Source of the DNA: NBLH01 sp050296515 | GTDB taxonomy: Bacteria > Bacteroidota > Bacteroidia > Bacteroidales > NBLH01 | NCBI GenBank assembly: GCA_050296515.1 | Contig: JBNKRJ010000033.1 | Span: 4,001 to 68,000 of the forward strand | Reading direction: 5' to 3' | Length of the DNA: 64,000 nt | Part shown: one piece after another, positions 48,553 to 58,142 of the stretch | How the letters are laid out: each line of letters begins with the position of its first letter | Numbering within the stretch: position 1 is the stretch's first letter | Notes under the pieces: generated by a model | The model's database searches: none | What the model saw: the letters and a program-made list of their open reading frames with translations, nothing else | Told to the model about the DNA's origin: nothing | Translations under genes and position numbers: made by a program

Positions 48553-49485
48553 TTAAGCTCCACCTGGTTTATCATCCGATTTTGTAGTTACAGTATTTTC
48601 AGATGTATCTTCTTTTTTTGCGCCTTCCTTTTCTTTGATTTTGTATGTAAACCCTGTTTGCTCCTCACAAAGTGCCCAGGTTTCTTTTCCAGCCAATTGA
48701 GAGTAAGACGCCTGCGAAGATGGAACCTGTTTTTTCTTGATGAAATATTTTCCGCTTACTTTGTCAACTTCATCGGACGATGCAAGGTAAACAATTGTCT
48801 CAGCAGCTTTCTTTGGAGGCACCTGCACAGGTTTAAATAGAGTATCAATAAAACCATAAAATCCTGTATAAAAACCACTCCCAAAATTGCTTTTTACCCA
48901 TCCTGGGTGCATAACATTAACTGTTACACCGGTATCATTTAATTTTTCTGCCAATGCATAAGTAAAATGCATTAGTGCCAGTTTTGATTTCGCATAAACA
49001 TTTAACCCCTTGTAATCAAGCTCTTTATTGAAATTCTGAAATTCGTTTTTAGCCATCTTGTGCACCATTGACGAGACATTTATAATTCTGGAAGGAGCAC
49101 TATTTTGCAAAGCTTCAAGTAATAAACCTGTTAACAGATAAGGACTAAAAAGGTTTAGAGCAAAAGTCATTTCAATATCCTGAGGATTTGCATCAAACTC
49201 TTTGAAAATAGCTCCGGCATTATTTATTAATACATCAAGTTGTTTGTATTGCTGCAAAAATTCACTTGCAAATTTCTTTACTTCCTCAAAATCAGATAAA
49301 TCACCGAGCAAAAAATCAACACTTGAATTATTACTTTCGGTGCGGATTTTAATAACTGCATTTGACGCTTTTTCCATATCTCGTCCTCCAACTACAATTG
49401 TGGCACCCATTTTGGCCAGCTCAAGCGCTGTTTCAAATCCAATTCCCGAAGTTGCACCGGTTACAAGGCATACTTTATTTTTCAT
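48553..49485 (-). CDS. SDR family oxidoreductase
   Basis: A 310-residue short-chain dehydrogenase/reductase. The NAD(P) motif is TGATSGIGFETA (about 8-19), NNAG at about 87-90, and the catalytic Ser/Tyr/Lys are in INVSSMVHK and VYAKSKLALM (YxxxK). The tail (about 240-310) is charged and Lys/Glu-rich (KEKEGAKKEDTSEN), longer than in minimal SDRs, and resembles the retinol-dehydrogenase-like subgroup. Substrate unknown. Its neighbour on the strand is the broken T9SS gene, with 187 bp between. Confidence 0.92.
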   Translation of the reverse strand: MKNKVCLVTGATSGIGFETALELAKMGATIVVGGRDMEKASNAVIKIRTESNNSSVDFLLGDLSDFEEVKKFASEFLQQYKQLDVLINNAGAIFKEFDANPQDIEMTFALNLFSPYLLTGLLLEALQNSAPSRIINVSSMVHKMAKNEFQNFNKELDYKGLNVYAKSKLALMHFTYALAEKLNDTGVTVNVMHPGWVKSNFGSGFYTGFYGFIDTLFKPVQVPPKKAAETIVYLASSDEVDKVSGKYFIKKKQVPSSQASYSQLAGKETWALCEEQTGFTYKIKEKEGAKKEDTSENTVTTKSDDKPGGA

Positions 49486-49551
49486 AAGTTTAATTTATAG
49501 TTAAGTGTTTGAAGATTAGCCACATACAATTGTAAGGCGATTGCTTGTCTA

Positions 49552-49577
49552 TAATAAACCCCTCTACGAAGGTTTCA
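49552..49577. repeat. Dispersed hairpin repeat, copy 2
   Basis: AAACCCCTCTACGAAGGTTT followed by CAT repeats the element at 18237-18262 with two base differences. It lies 67 bp beyond the SDR start, between two divergently transcribed genes, and so is not a terminator here. Confidence 0.6.
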
Positions 49578-49655
49578 TGTTTAGTAAGTTTTAGTCACAT
49601 TAAAAGTAACTGATATCTTTTAATAAATCAAATCAGATGTTTCCTTTAAAATTGA

Positions 49656-49663
49656 TAGGTTTG
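49656..49663 (+). promoter_or_regulatory. -7 box upstream of the HAD gene
   Basis: TAGGTTTG exactly matches TAnnTTTG, 23 bases before the ATG at 49686. The -33 element is unclear. Confidence 0.4.
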
Positions 49664-49685
49664 CAATAATAAACCTAGAATAAAT

Positions 49686-50330
49686 ATGAAAAAGAACACC
49701 ATCCTTTTTGATTTTGACTTTACACTGGCAGATTCTTCACAAGGCATTTTTAAATGTATAAATTATGCTTTGAATAAAATGAACCTTGCAGAGCAGGATT
49801 ACGATACCATAAAATATACTATAGGACATTCGCTGCCTGAAACTTATCGAATATTAACAAAAAGAAATTCTGAAGATGAGGAAAATGAGTTTGTAAAACT
49901 TTTCGTCAAAAAAGCCGATGACATAATGAATTTGAATACCAGGGTTTATCCTGAAGTGTTTGATTTGATGTGTCTGATAAAAGAAAAAGGTTACAAAACA
50001 GGCATTATTTCAACAAAATACCGCTATCGAATTCAGGGAGTCCTGAAGAGGGAAAATTTGAATAGTAATTTTGATGTAATAGTTGGCGGTGAAGATGTCT
50101 CTAAACATAAGCCTGATCCCGAAGGGCTTCTTCTGGCAATTGAAAAGCTTGGTGTGGAAAAAAAGCAGATTTGGTATGTTGGAGATTCGTTGGTTGATAC
50201 CGCAGCTGCAAAACGTGCAGGTATAGAGTTTATTGCTGTGCTAACAGGTACTGTGTCGAAAGAAAGTTTTGAAGCAGAGGGATGTAATTATATTATCCCA
50301 AATCTAAGCAATCTGAGTAATATCATTTGA
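49686..50330 (+). CDS. HAD-superfamily phosphatase (PGP/PpaX-like)
   Basis: A 214-residue phosphatase with all HAD motifs: nucleophile DFDFTLADS (motif I, Asp10/12), IISTKY (motif II), a lysine in VGGEDVSKHKPDPEG (motif III) and GDSLVDTAAAKRAG (motif IV). The cap (about 15-85) is helical, as in phosphoglycolate phosphatase and PpaX. It is a cytosolic enzyme that removes phosphate from a small metabolite; the exact one is not readable. No operon partner. Confidence 0.93.
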   Translation: MKKNTILFDFDFTLADSSQGIFKCINYALNKMNLAEQDYDTIKYTIGHSLPETYRILTKRNSEDEENEFVKLFVKKADDIMNLNTRVYPEVFDLMCLIKEKGYKTGIISTKYRYRIQGVLKRENLNSNFDVIVGGEDVSKHKPDPEGLLLAIEKLGVEKKQIWYVGDSLVDTAAAKRAGIEFIAVLTGTVSKESFEAEGCNYIIPNLSNLSNII

Positions 50331-50432
50331 TTATAAACCATTGCTCAAAATAATTGAAATTCAGTTTTTTGTCTAGCTAATATTTTTCTAAATTTAAACT
50401 TTACAATGCATTAATTACTTAATTACAGATAG

Positions 50433-51056
50433 ATGAAGAACTTGTTTCTTTTACTAATGGTTGTTTTATTGTTTTCTTGTTCTGATGAGTTTAGAAACAG
50501 GGTAATGATAAGGCATATTGATCAGTTATTTGAAGAGGGGAAATATGAGAAAGCGAAACTAAGTATTGATAGCTTGCTTAGTAAGAACCCCGAACAAGAA
50601 CTTGCCTGGACTCTAAAGGGACACATTGAAGAAAAACTTGACAATGATTCGGTAGCAGAAGTTGCTTATGAAAAAGCACTGTCAATTAATCCAAAGCTTG
50701 AGCAGGCATTAACAGGAATGGGTATTGTTCTGAGGAAAAGAAAGGAATACGACCGGGCGGCAGGCTATTATGCAAAAGCCATTGCAGTAAACCCCGAATA
50801 TGCACAAGCTTATTCAAGTTTAGTAACCATAGAATTAAAGCGGAAAAATTTTTCAAATGCAGTACAACTGGGAGAAAAAGCCTATTTGCTGGACAGTGAA
50901 GATCCTGTAATTGCCGCAAACTTATCCATTGCTTACCATTATTTTGGCGATATGGAAAACCGTGACAAATACTACAGCATTGCTAAAAAGTTGAAATATA
51001 AAAACCTTGATGTTTTATTGATGATTTTTAGCGGGAAAGCAACTGTTTTTGATTAA
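50433..51056 (+). CDS. TPR lipoprotein
   Basis: A 207-residue lipoprotein (lipobox LFSC, cysteine 16) followed by four tetratricopeptide repeats: LAWTLKGHIEEKLDNDSVAEVAYEKALSINP, EQALTGMGIVLRKRKEYDRAAGYYAKAIAVNP and two more. TPRs mediate protein contacts; anchoring places it in the periplasm or at the outer membrane. Its neighbour (51239) is also TPR-like and may act with it. Confidence 0.9.
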   Translation: MKNLFLLLMVVLLFSCSDEFRNRVMIRHIDQLFEEGKYEKAKLSIDSLLSKNPEQELAWTLKGHIEEKLDNDSVAEVAYEKALSINPKLEQALTGMGIVLRKRKEYDRAAGYYAKAIAVNPEYAQAYSSLVTIELKRKNFSNAVQLGEKAYLLDSEDPVIAANLSIAYHYFGDMENRDKYYSIAKKLKYKNLDVLLMIFSGKATVFD

Positions 51057-51238
51057 TTTGTTAATAATTAGTGCTTTAAAAATATAAGTAGCTTGTATTT
51101 CCATACATAATTTGTGTACGTAAAAATGAATCCCTTTTCCGAAAGGATAAATATTTCGAAAAGAAAATACTCCTTTTGTGTAACAAATGAATAAAATTAT
51201 ATACTAATAGTTAGATACCTAAGATTAATTCGTTTGTT

Positions 51239-51841
51239 ATGGCCGATTTTAGTTTTATAAAACCTAAGACAGAGACCATCAAGGAAAATGCCAGACCTGA
51301 ACCAAGGACTTTTGCAAAATTTTTTGAAAACATTCGGGGCAAGGTTGATAAGAAAGGTTTAAATAATAGGATGATTAGTGATGAAGAATTAAAAGCGGTT
51401 AAATCTAAAATTCGTAAAAAAATTATCCAGGCTAACCGTCGCCAATTTGTTTTTCGATTAAGCGTTGTTGTGATATTGCTCATACCTGTTTATTTTGTTG
51501 GGCAAAGATTTTTTAAATCGGTAGATGAGGGAATGCAGATAGTTGAAAAACAACGTGTAAAGGCCTATGAAAAGCGTCAAGAATATATAATTGAAGGTCA
51601 TAATAGACTGAAAATAAATGACTTTTACGAAGCAAGATGGTTTTTTAAAAAGGCCGCTGAGATTGATCCTGACGATTATCTTTTACAACTAGGACTTACA
51701 AGAACCTATATGAATTTATGTAAATATCATGATGTTGACTGTGGAAAGGCAGCAACGAGTCTCCAAGCTTTAAAGACAGAATATGGAGATCAACCTGGAA
51801 TTCAAGAGGTGGTAGAGGAGTTTATTGAGATACAGGATTAA
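51239..51841 (+). CDS. Membrane protein with a TPR-like pair
   Basis: A 200-residue protein with a basic N-terminal half (about 1-70, cytoplasmic), one membrane helix (about 73-90) and an outer part with a helical pair resembling a TPR (AYEKRQEYIIEGHNRLKIND, YEARWFFKKAAEIDPDD). It lacks a signal peptide. The position after the TPR lipoprotein suggests a common role in the envelope. The family is not recognised further. Confidence 0.7.
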   Translation: MADFSFIKPKTETIKENARPEPRTFAKFFENIRGKVDKKGLNNRMISDEELKAVKSKIRKKIIQANRRQFVFRLSVVVILLIPVYFVGQRFFKSVDEGMQIVEKQRVKAYEKRQEYIIEGHNRLKINDFYEARWFFKKAAEIDPDDYLLQLGLTRTYMNLCKYHDVDCGKAATSLQALKTEYGDQPGIQEVVEEFIEIQD

Positions 51842-51882
51842 CAAAAAGGCAGATAACACAAATATCTGAAATTTTAGTGAAG

Positions 51883-51911
51883 AAATCTCCGAAATAAAAT
51901 TCCGGAGATTT
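51883..51911. terminator. Bidirectional hairpin terminator between convergent genes
   Basis: AAATCTCCG (51883-51891) and CGGAGATTT (51903-51911) form a perfect 9-bp stem with an 11-nt loop, lying between the convergent genes ending at 51841 and 51990. The flanks are A- and T-rich on both sides, so it can serve both. Confidence 0.6.
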
Positions 51912-51989
51912 TACTAACCACAATTAATTTATAATCAATACTTAAACTCGCCTTATTAATTCAATTAATCAAAAAAAACCAAACCACAA

Positions 51990-53729
51990 TTACCTGAACA
52001 CCTCAAATTCATCTTCTTCATAATCATCAAAAGAAATAACAACCCCTTTGTTCTTTTGTTCTTTCTTCACAGTTTCCTTCCTTCCATAGGGCTGATTTTC
52101 TGTCTTTTCTGGTAAATTGTGGTTTGGCGATTCAAACTTATTGACTAGTTTATTCTTAACAGGTACATCGGTTATTTTTTCAAACTTAACACCACCCACT
52201 TTAAAGAAACTTATTAATTGCTTCAATTGTTCGGCCTGTCCTGCCAACTCCTCAGACCCAGAAGCCATTTCTTCTGAGGATGCTGCATTTTGCTGTGTTA
52301 TTTGGTTCAGACCATTTATTGCATTGTTAACCTGTTTTGCTCCAGTGTTTTGCTCAATACTTGCTGTGGCAATTTCAGATACTAAAACAGCTGTTTTTTC
52401 AATCTCAGGAACCAAACTGGCAAGTTGTTTTCCGGCCTTTTCAGAAACCTGCACACCTGAGTTTGACAACGCATTTATTTCATCAGATGCTATTTTGCTT
52501 CTCTCAGCTAATTTTCTGACTTCTGAAGCAACTACTGCAAAGCCTCTTCCATGTTCACCAGCTCTGGCAGCTTCTACTGCAGCATTTAGTGCCAAAAGAT
52601 TTGTTTGAAATGCAATGTCGTTGATAATCTGTATTTTATCAGCGATTTCTTTCATTGCCTTTACTGCTATTTCAGTGGATTCATTGCTTTCTTTGATACC
52701 TTTAACAGCCTTTTTTGTAATGGCTTCAGTTTGCTTTGCATTTTCAGTATTTTGCAAAATATTGGCGGTCATTTCTTCCATTGATGCAGAAACTTGCTCG
52801 GTTGCTGATGCTTGTTCTGATGCTCCTTCAGATATTTTTTGAGAACTAAAGCTTACATTGCTCCCTGCCAGGTTGATGTTTTCGGCCCCGGCCTGTATTT
52901 CAGATACAGTTGTGCGTAGTTTTCCGGCCATGGTACTCAAAGCATCACATAATTGTCCTATTTCGTCATTTGTGTCGCATTTTACAGCAGAAGTGAGATC
53001 TCCTTCTGACATTTTCAGGGCAAAGTTGAGTCCTCTTTTTAGTGGTAGTGTAATTCCTTTGGTAATAATTATAGCTAAAATCACCGATAGTATTATGGCA
53101 ATTATACTTAAGTAAACAATTACCTGTTTCGACAAACCGGCCTTTCCAATCAAAACTTCGTCAGTAATTATTTCTTCTTTCGATTTTTGTATAGCTCTTC
53201 CGAAAATATCCCCCATTTTCTTTAGAGAGTTCTCTGTTTCGATAAAGAAAATATTGTTTGCATTATATTGTTGCCGGAATATTTCTTCATTAGTGCTATC
53301 GGAATAAACAACTGCATTTTTATTCAAAGACTCTTTGATCTTTATTGCAGAGGCATGTAAATCTTTATGCGGTTGGTCAAATTCAGCAAAAATTGGCTTT
53401 AACCCCGGAGCTAATTCTTCGGCATTTTTTCTTCCATCTCCATAGTACCATTTTCCAAAATCGCATTTTGCGTGATCGGTTTCAATATTCAAATCTTTGG
53501 TTTCAAAATCATTAATGTAATGAGTCAATTCTGCAGACCATTTTAAATGCTGAACATATTTTGACTCCAAATTAGCACGTAATTCGTTTCCTTTTATCAT
53601 GGCCTCAGCATCGTTAATTATTCCTGAAATATTTATGATGGACCATGCCCCAACCACAAATAAAATTATTGTGATTGCCCCAAAAGCAATACTTAATTTC
53701 CCTCCCAGTTTTAAATTTTTCCAATTCAT
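51990..53729 (-). CDS. Methyl-accepting chemotaxis-type receptor with CZB-like sensory domain
   Basis: A 579-residue receptor: first helix (about 12-32), periplasmic zinc-binding-type domain (about 45-190) with HLKWSAELTHY, DHAKCDFGKWYYGDG and DQPHKDLHASAIK (the Cys/His ligands of CZB domains), second helix (about 205-225), HAMP (about 226-280) and an MCP signalling domain with the tip NDIAFQTNLLALNAAVEAAR and GRGFAVVASEVRKLAERS. CZB domains sense zinc-linked oxidants such as hypochlorite, usually in the cytoplasm; here it lies outside. No CheA, CheW, CheR or CheB is in the window. It follows a single-domain receiver by 18 bases. Confidence 0.87.
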   Translation of the reverse strand: MNWKNLKLGGKLSIAFGAITIILFVVGAWSIINISGIINDAEAMIKGNELRANLESKYVQHLKWSAELTHYINDFETKDLNIETDHAKCDFGKWYYGDGRKNAEELAPGLKPIFAEFDQPHKDLHASAIKIKESLNKNAVVYSDSTNEEIFRQQYNANNIFFIETENSLKKMGDIFGRAIQKSKEEIITDEVLIGKAGLSKQVIVYLSIIAIILSVILAIIITKGITLPLKRGLNFALKMSEGDLTSAVKCDTNDEIGQLCDALSTMAGKLRTTVSEIQAGAENINLAGSNVSFSSQKISEGASEQASATEQVSASMEEMTANILQNTENAKQTEAITKKAVKGIKESNESTEIAVKAMKEIADKIQIINDIAFQTNLLALNAAVEAARAGEHGRGFAVVASEVRKLAERSKIASDEINALSNSGVQVSEKAGKQLASLVPEIEKTAVLVSEIATASIEQNTGAKQVNNAINGLNQITQQNAASSEEMASGSEELAGQAEQLKQLISFFKVGGVKFEKITDVPVKNKLVNKFESPNHNLPEKTENQPYGRKETVKKEQKNKGVVISFDDYEEDEFEVFR

Positions 53730-53747
53730 TGCCCCAGTATTGGTTTG

Positions 53748-54140
53748 TTAATCAATAATTTCTGCCGGCCAGTAATACAATCCTTTGTGCACTTCTTCAA
53801 TGGCCTCGGGAAGTTCCCGAAACACATTTGACTTAAAAACACATCCCTTAAACCCTACACCTATCAGTTTTTGCAGGTAGGCTTTATTTGTGAACATTGT
53901 GACAGCAATAATTCTCTGATGAACGTTGTTCCAGTTTACCATTTTTGTAAGAGTATAACCATCGCTGCCTGGCATTGAAATATCCATTAAAATAATATCT
54001 GGTTTGTAGTTTGATAGTTTTTGATAAAACTCCATCCCGTCAGTAAAACTTGCTAATACCGTATGCCCAAGTTTTTGCGTTACAAAAAATTCAAGGTTCT
54101 CAAGGAACTCTTTATTATCATCAACCAGAATTAATTTCAT
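53748..54140 (-). CDS. Single-domain response regulator (receiver)
   Basis: A 130-residue receiver domain. The frame extends to 54173, but the ATG at 54140 gives MKLILVDDNKEFL, the proper start of the first strand. The phospho-acceptor is Asp in DIILMDISMPGSDGY and the acidic pair is LVDDN; Lys is in GCVFKSNVF and Thr in AVTMF. There is no output domain, as in CheY. It is transcribed just upstream of the chemoreceptor gene (18 bases), so it may take part in that receptor's pathway or be phosphorylated by the large kinase upstream. Confidence 0.9.
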   Translation of the reverse strand: MKLILVDDNKEFLENLEFFVTQKLGHTVLASFTDGMEFYQKLSNYKPDIILMDISMPGSDGYTLTKMVNWNNVHQRIIAVTMFTNKAYLQKLIGVGFKGCVFKSNVFRELPEAIEEVHKGLYYWPAEIID

Positions 54141-54316
54141 ATGAAAATTGAAATGATAAAGTCTGAAGTACAAATTTACAGCGACAACGTTTAGTAATAA
54201 AGAGGGGAAACTCCTGATAAAAGTAGGGGATTTACCTCTCAGGGTTCGGGAGTATACTCTTGATAAGGTTGAGTTTTTGTTTTTTACACCTTTGTAACAG
54301 TTAGTCTGTCAGGTGT

Positions 54317-54961
54317 TTATATTTTAACCAGTTTGTTTTTGATTGCATAAATAACCAAAGCTACTGAATTTTTAGTTTGGGTTTTTACAAACAAGTTTGT
54401 TCGATGCCCTTCTATTGTTTTTTTACTTAAGTTTAATTCATTGGCAATTTCATTGGCCGACATACCTGCACACATGAGGTTCAATACTTCGAGTTCACGA
54501 TTGGTTAATTTTTCAGCTTCAGTTTCGGCAAACTCTTTTTTTCCAAAATTTAGAATTATGTTTCTCAGTAATTCATTCGAAAAGTAAGAGTTTCCTTCTG
54601 CAACCAACTTTATTGCATTTATAAGTTCTTCTTTCCCGGATGATTTTAATATAAAACCTTTCACACCAGCATCAATCATTTGATAATAATATTTTTCATC
54701 GCCAAACATCGAAAGCACTAATATTTTTAATTCAGGATACTTTTTTATTGCTTCCACTGTGGCAACATGCCCATTCATAACAGGCATTGAAATATCCATT
54801 AAAACAATATCAGGTGTTTTCGTTTCTAAAATCTTCAGAAATTCTTCGCCGTTCGAAGCTACACCAATCACTTCTGCGATGCCTTTCATTGTTAGCAATG
54901 AGACTAAACCATCCCGAAAAATATCATGATCTTCTACAATTATAACTTTAGGTGTTGCCAT
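54317..54961 (-). CDS. NarL/LuxR-type response regulator
   Basis: A 214-residue response regulator. The receiver has VIIVEDHDIFRDGLVSLL and the phospho-Asp in DIVLMDISMPVMNGH (about 57), Thr-like Ser in VLSMFGDEKYYY and Lys in GFILKSSGKEEL. The C-terminal HTH (about 145-214) contains LTNRELEVLNLMCAGMSANEIANELNLSKKTIEGHRTNLFVK, the LuxR/NarL signature. It follows the large histidine kinase by six bases on the same strand, forming an obvious two-component pair; its DNA targets are unknown. Confidence 0.95.
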   Translation of the reverse strand: MATPKVIIVEDHDIFRDGLVSLLTMKGIAEVIGVASNGEEFLKILETKTPDIVLMDISMPVMNGHVATVEAIKKYPELKILVLSMFGDEKYYYQMIDAGVKGFILKSSGKEELINAIKLVAEGNSYFSNELLRNIILNFGKKEFAETEAEKLTNRELEVLNLMCAGMSANEIANELNLSKKTIEGHRTNLFVKTQTKNSVALVIYAIKNKLVKI

Positions 54962-54967
54962 TAGGTT

Positions 54968-57900
54968 TTATTTTATCGGAACATTAACCTCTACCTCAAC
55001 TCCATTATTAATTTCGCTTTTCACAGAAATGTTACCTTGTATTGTTTTTATTCTGTTTCGAATATTTATCATTCCAAAACCTTTGCCTTCTTTTTGAACA
55101 CGGTCTATGTCAAATCCTTTTCCGTTATCAGAGTAAATTAGCTTGAGAGCATTGCTTTTTTCGAGTAACTCTAACCCAATTTTATTTGCTCCTGAATATT
55201 TAACTGTATTGTTAACAAGTTCAGTAATAATTCGATATAAGGAAGTTTCAATATCTCCACTAAATCGTTTGCCTTCGATATTCGTTCTAAAATCAATTCG
55301 AATATTTTTTGTCATCATTGTTTCAATAAAATTGTTCACCGCATGGACCAATCCAAAATTATGAAGAATATGTGGGCTCAGTTTATTCGAAATTTCACGC
55401 AAAGTGGCAAAAGCATTCTTTAACGACAGGTTGCCTTTTTCAAAAACAAATTTTTTGTTATCATCTTCATCTGCCAGCCATTGAAAATACATTTGAACAT
55501 TCGATAATATTGGGCCTAATCCATCATGAAGTTCCTGCGCAAATCTTGCGCGTTCACTTTCTTCAGTGTTTACAACGGCTTGTAAAATTCTCTTTTCACC
55601 CTCTTTCCTTTCGGTAATATCTCTGATTGCGCTCACCCTGATTCTTTGATTGTTTTGCTTAAAATATCTCGATTCAATTTCAACAGGAAAACGGATACCT
55701 CTTTTATCTAAAATTTCAGTTTCATAAGGTAATGAGTGCTCTTCCATCATTTTTTCTTTAAAATAATTCTCGTATTCTTGCGGGAAGATAAAACCCATTG
55801 AATCCTGACCAATTAGCTCAGGATATGAATATCCTGTCATTTTTAAAAGAGCTTTGTTGACGTCAATGATCTTACGGTTTTGATGAAGCATTATTCCTTC
55901 AAAAGTCAGATTTGAAAGCAATCTGTAACGTTTTTCATTGTAAACTGACTTTTCCTTTGATAAAAGAAGCTCTTCTTCAATCCGTTTTCGATCAGTGATA
56001 TCATCAAAAGTAAGCAATACCTTCAAATTTTCGCCTTTTTCAATCAAAGAAGAAGATATTAAGTAGGTCCTAAGCCCAATTTCAGATTCTCTCAAAGTAA
56101 TAACATCAGCCTCTTTCTTAAATACTTCTTTCCCCGTTTCAAGGGTTTTTTTTAAAGTATTGTTAATCACGCAGTTAGTGCATAGTTCGGAATCGCCAAT
56201 ACCTATAGCATCAACACTTTCGCCAATACAATTAAAAACATACTTGCAATTGTAAGTTTTGATTGTTTTTTCTTCACCAAAAACAGAACTTGCTGTACGG
56301 TTAATTTTAATAATTTCAGCTCTTTTATTAACGATTATCATAATAACCGGTGCATGATCGAATATTTTGTTCAGAATTTCTTCGTTTTCTTTTATTTTCA
56401 AACTAGCCTGGTTACGCTCCATTTCGCTACCTACACTTGCTGAGCAGATTTCGAAAATAGATTTGATGAAAAATGTATCGGTTATTGGTTTACAGAACAA
56501 CGCTGAGATAATACCAATTCCATTGCCCAGATGATCATAAACAGGTGTGCCAATATACGCAACTACATTTAATTCCTTTAAAAATATATCATCGGGGAAA
56601 AAACTAGTGATTTCATCTGTGTAAATGCGTGTCCCTTCACTTAAAACAATCTTGCTTGGAGAACCTTTAAGTCCAAATATAAAATTCTCTGATTTTCCTT
56701 TTTTATTGTAAAGTGAAATAGTTCTAATCTTGTTAAAGGATATATTTTCGCCTATAAAAATATAATCTGCCTGGGCTATTTTACTCAAGCTTTCAACTAA
56801 AGCATCAAAAAAGGCTTGTCCGCCTTTTCCCATTGTATTTTTTATTATCTCTTTAAGTGCATTTTCACTTCTTTGTACCTTTTGTTCAGACTCTTTTTTT
56901 TCGCTAATATCCTGAATCATTCCAAACATTTGTGCAGGTTCACCTTTTTTATCAAATTTTAATGTCCCCTTTCCGTGAACCCATTTCTCTGTTTTATCAT
57001 TAATCCCAATTACTTTGTATTCTTTATCAAACTCATTTTTCCCTCCAATTACATGTTCCTGCAAATAGCTTGTCATCTCATTTCTAAAATCCGGATGTAC
57101 TATATTAAGCCATGTTGCAACATTTTTTTCGTAGCTATCGCTTATTTCAAAAAGGTTATTTAAGCTCTCAGAGCATTCCCATGTACCATTTTTAATATCG
57201 AAAGTATAATAGCCAAGTTTTGCAATGGTTTGGGCCTCTTTCAACATATTTTTACTTCGCAAAAGTTTAATATCAGCTTGTTTTTTATCGCTTACATCAA
57301 TAGCTACTACATATAAATATTTTTTGCCTTCAAGGATGACTGTTTCACCAAAACCCCAAACAGGTATTTTATTGCCTTTGGCAGTTGGAACATCTAAATC
57401 AAACCTGCCAATTTTTTTTGTTTCTTTTAATTCTTTCAATCCCAAACTAATTGCTTTTTCCTTGAGATTCAGCAACTTAGAAGCACTTGTGTTTTTAACC
57501 TGTTCTTTTGAATAGTCAAGTTTTTGGTAAAAAGTGTTGTTTACTTCAATGAATTTATCGGTGTACAAATCGATAATTGCACACATTGCCGGAGTTGAAT
57601 GAAAAACCTTGGAAAATTTTTTTTCGGAGGATGCTAATTTGCTAATGTCTTTACTTACACCAAAGATCACTTCCTGATCATTCCATTCTCCAAATATAGC
57701 TCTGGTCTCAACCGAAACAATTTCCTTTTTTTTTGTGATTAATGGTATTGCACAATATTTTTCTTCACCCTTTAAAATGTTACTTATAATTTTAATTGCT
57801 TCCGGGTGTCTGTCTTTAGGGTGGATTTTTAGTACAGATTGTCCTACCAATTCATTTTTGCTGTAGCCAAGCCGTTGTAATGCAGTATTGTTAACTTCAA

Positions 57901-58006
57901 GTATTTCGCCTTCCTTACTTAAAACAAATAAGAAATCATCGACTTTGTTAAAAAAAGTTTTATAATTATTAACAGGGTTTTTACTGTGGTCGATGGTACT
58001 TTGCAT
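54968..58006 (-). CDS. Multi-PAS/GAF histidine kinase (HisKA_3 type)
   Basis: A 1012-residue soluble kinase with no membrane helix. In order: PAS 1 (about 15-130, FFNKVDDFLFVLSKEGEILE), PAS 2 (about 130-245), PAS 3 (about 255-375), GAF (about 390-545, AFFDALVESLSKIAQADYIF), PAS 4 (about 550-680, with a Cys-rich loop CKYVFNCIGE...CTNC), PAS 5 (about 700-810), then a HisKA_3 dimer domain with ELHDGLGPILSNVQ (phosphorylated His) and a HATPase domain (about 915-1012, with NNTVKYSGANK and DNGKGFDI). It pairs with the NarL-type regulator six bases downstream. The signal is cytosolic; a metal or haem at PAS 4 is possible but not shown. Confidence 0.92.
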   Translation of the reverse strand: MQSTIDHSKNPVNNYKTFFNKVDDFLFVLSKEGEILEVNNTALQRLGYSKNELVGQSVLKIHPKDRHPEAIKIISNILKGEEKYCAIPLITKKKEIVSVETRAIFGEWNDQEVIFGVSKDISKLASSEKKFSKVFHSTPAMCAIIDLYTDKFIEVNNTFYQKLDYSKEQVKNTSASKLLNLKEKAISLGLKELKETKKIGRFDLDVPTAKGNKIPVWGFGETVILEGKKYLYVVAIDVSDKKQADIKLLRSKNMLKEAQTIAKLGYYTFDIKNGTWECSESLNNLFEISDSYEKNVATWLNIVHPDFRNEMTSYLQEHVIGGKNEFDKEYKVIGINDKTEKWVHGKGTLKFDKKGEPAQMFGMIQDISEKKESEQKVQRSENALKEIIKNTMGKGGQAFFDALVESLSKIAQADYIFIGENISFNKIRTISLYNKKGKSENFIFGLKGSPSKIVLSEGTRIYTDEITSFFPDDIFLKELNVVAYIGTPVYDHLGNGIGIISALFCKPITDTFFIKSIFEICSASVGSEMERNQASLKIKENEEILNKIFDHAPVIMIIVNKRAEIIKINRTASSVFGEEKTIKTYNCKYVFNCIGESVDAIGIGDSELCTNCVINNTLKKTLETGKEVFKKEADVITLRESEIGLRTYLISSSLIEKGENLKVLLTFDDITDRKRIEEELLLSKEKSVYNEKRYRLLSNLTFEGIMLHQNRKIIDVNKALLKMTGYSYPELIGQDSMGFIFPQEYENYFKEKMMEEHSLPYETEILDKRGIRFPVEIESRYFKQNNQRIRVSAIRDITERKEGEKRILQAVVNTEESERARFAQELHDGLGPILSNVQMYFQWLADEDDNKKFVFEKGNLSLKNAFATLREISNKLSPHILHNFGLVHAVNNFIETMMTKNIRIDFRTNIEGKRFSGDIETSLYRIITELVNNTVKYSGANKIGLELLEKSNALKLIYSDNGKGFDIDRVQKEGKGFGMINIRNRIKTIQGNISVKSEINNGVEVEVNVPIK

Positions 58007-58142
58007 ATTAGCATTTTAGAGCTAATGAAAGTACAAAAAAAACTGAAAATAAACCAATTTACAGAGCAATTGGTTTATTTAAAAAGATTAATCCAAGCAA
58101 CCTTTTAAATGCTTGAATTTAAATATATTATGAGAGACTTAT

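Noticed and set aside
52117..53115. Several plus-strand frames opposite the chemoreceptor
   Set aside because: They mirror the coding periodicity of the MCP gene and show no protein family.
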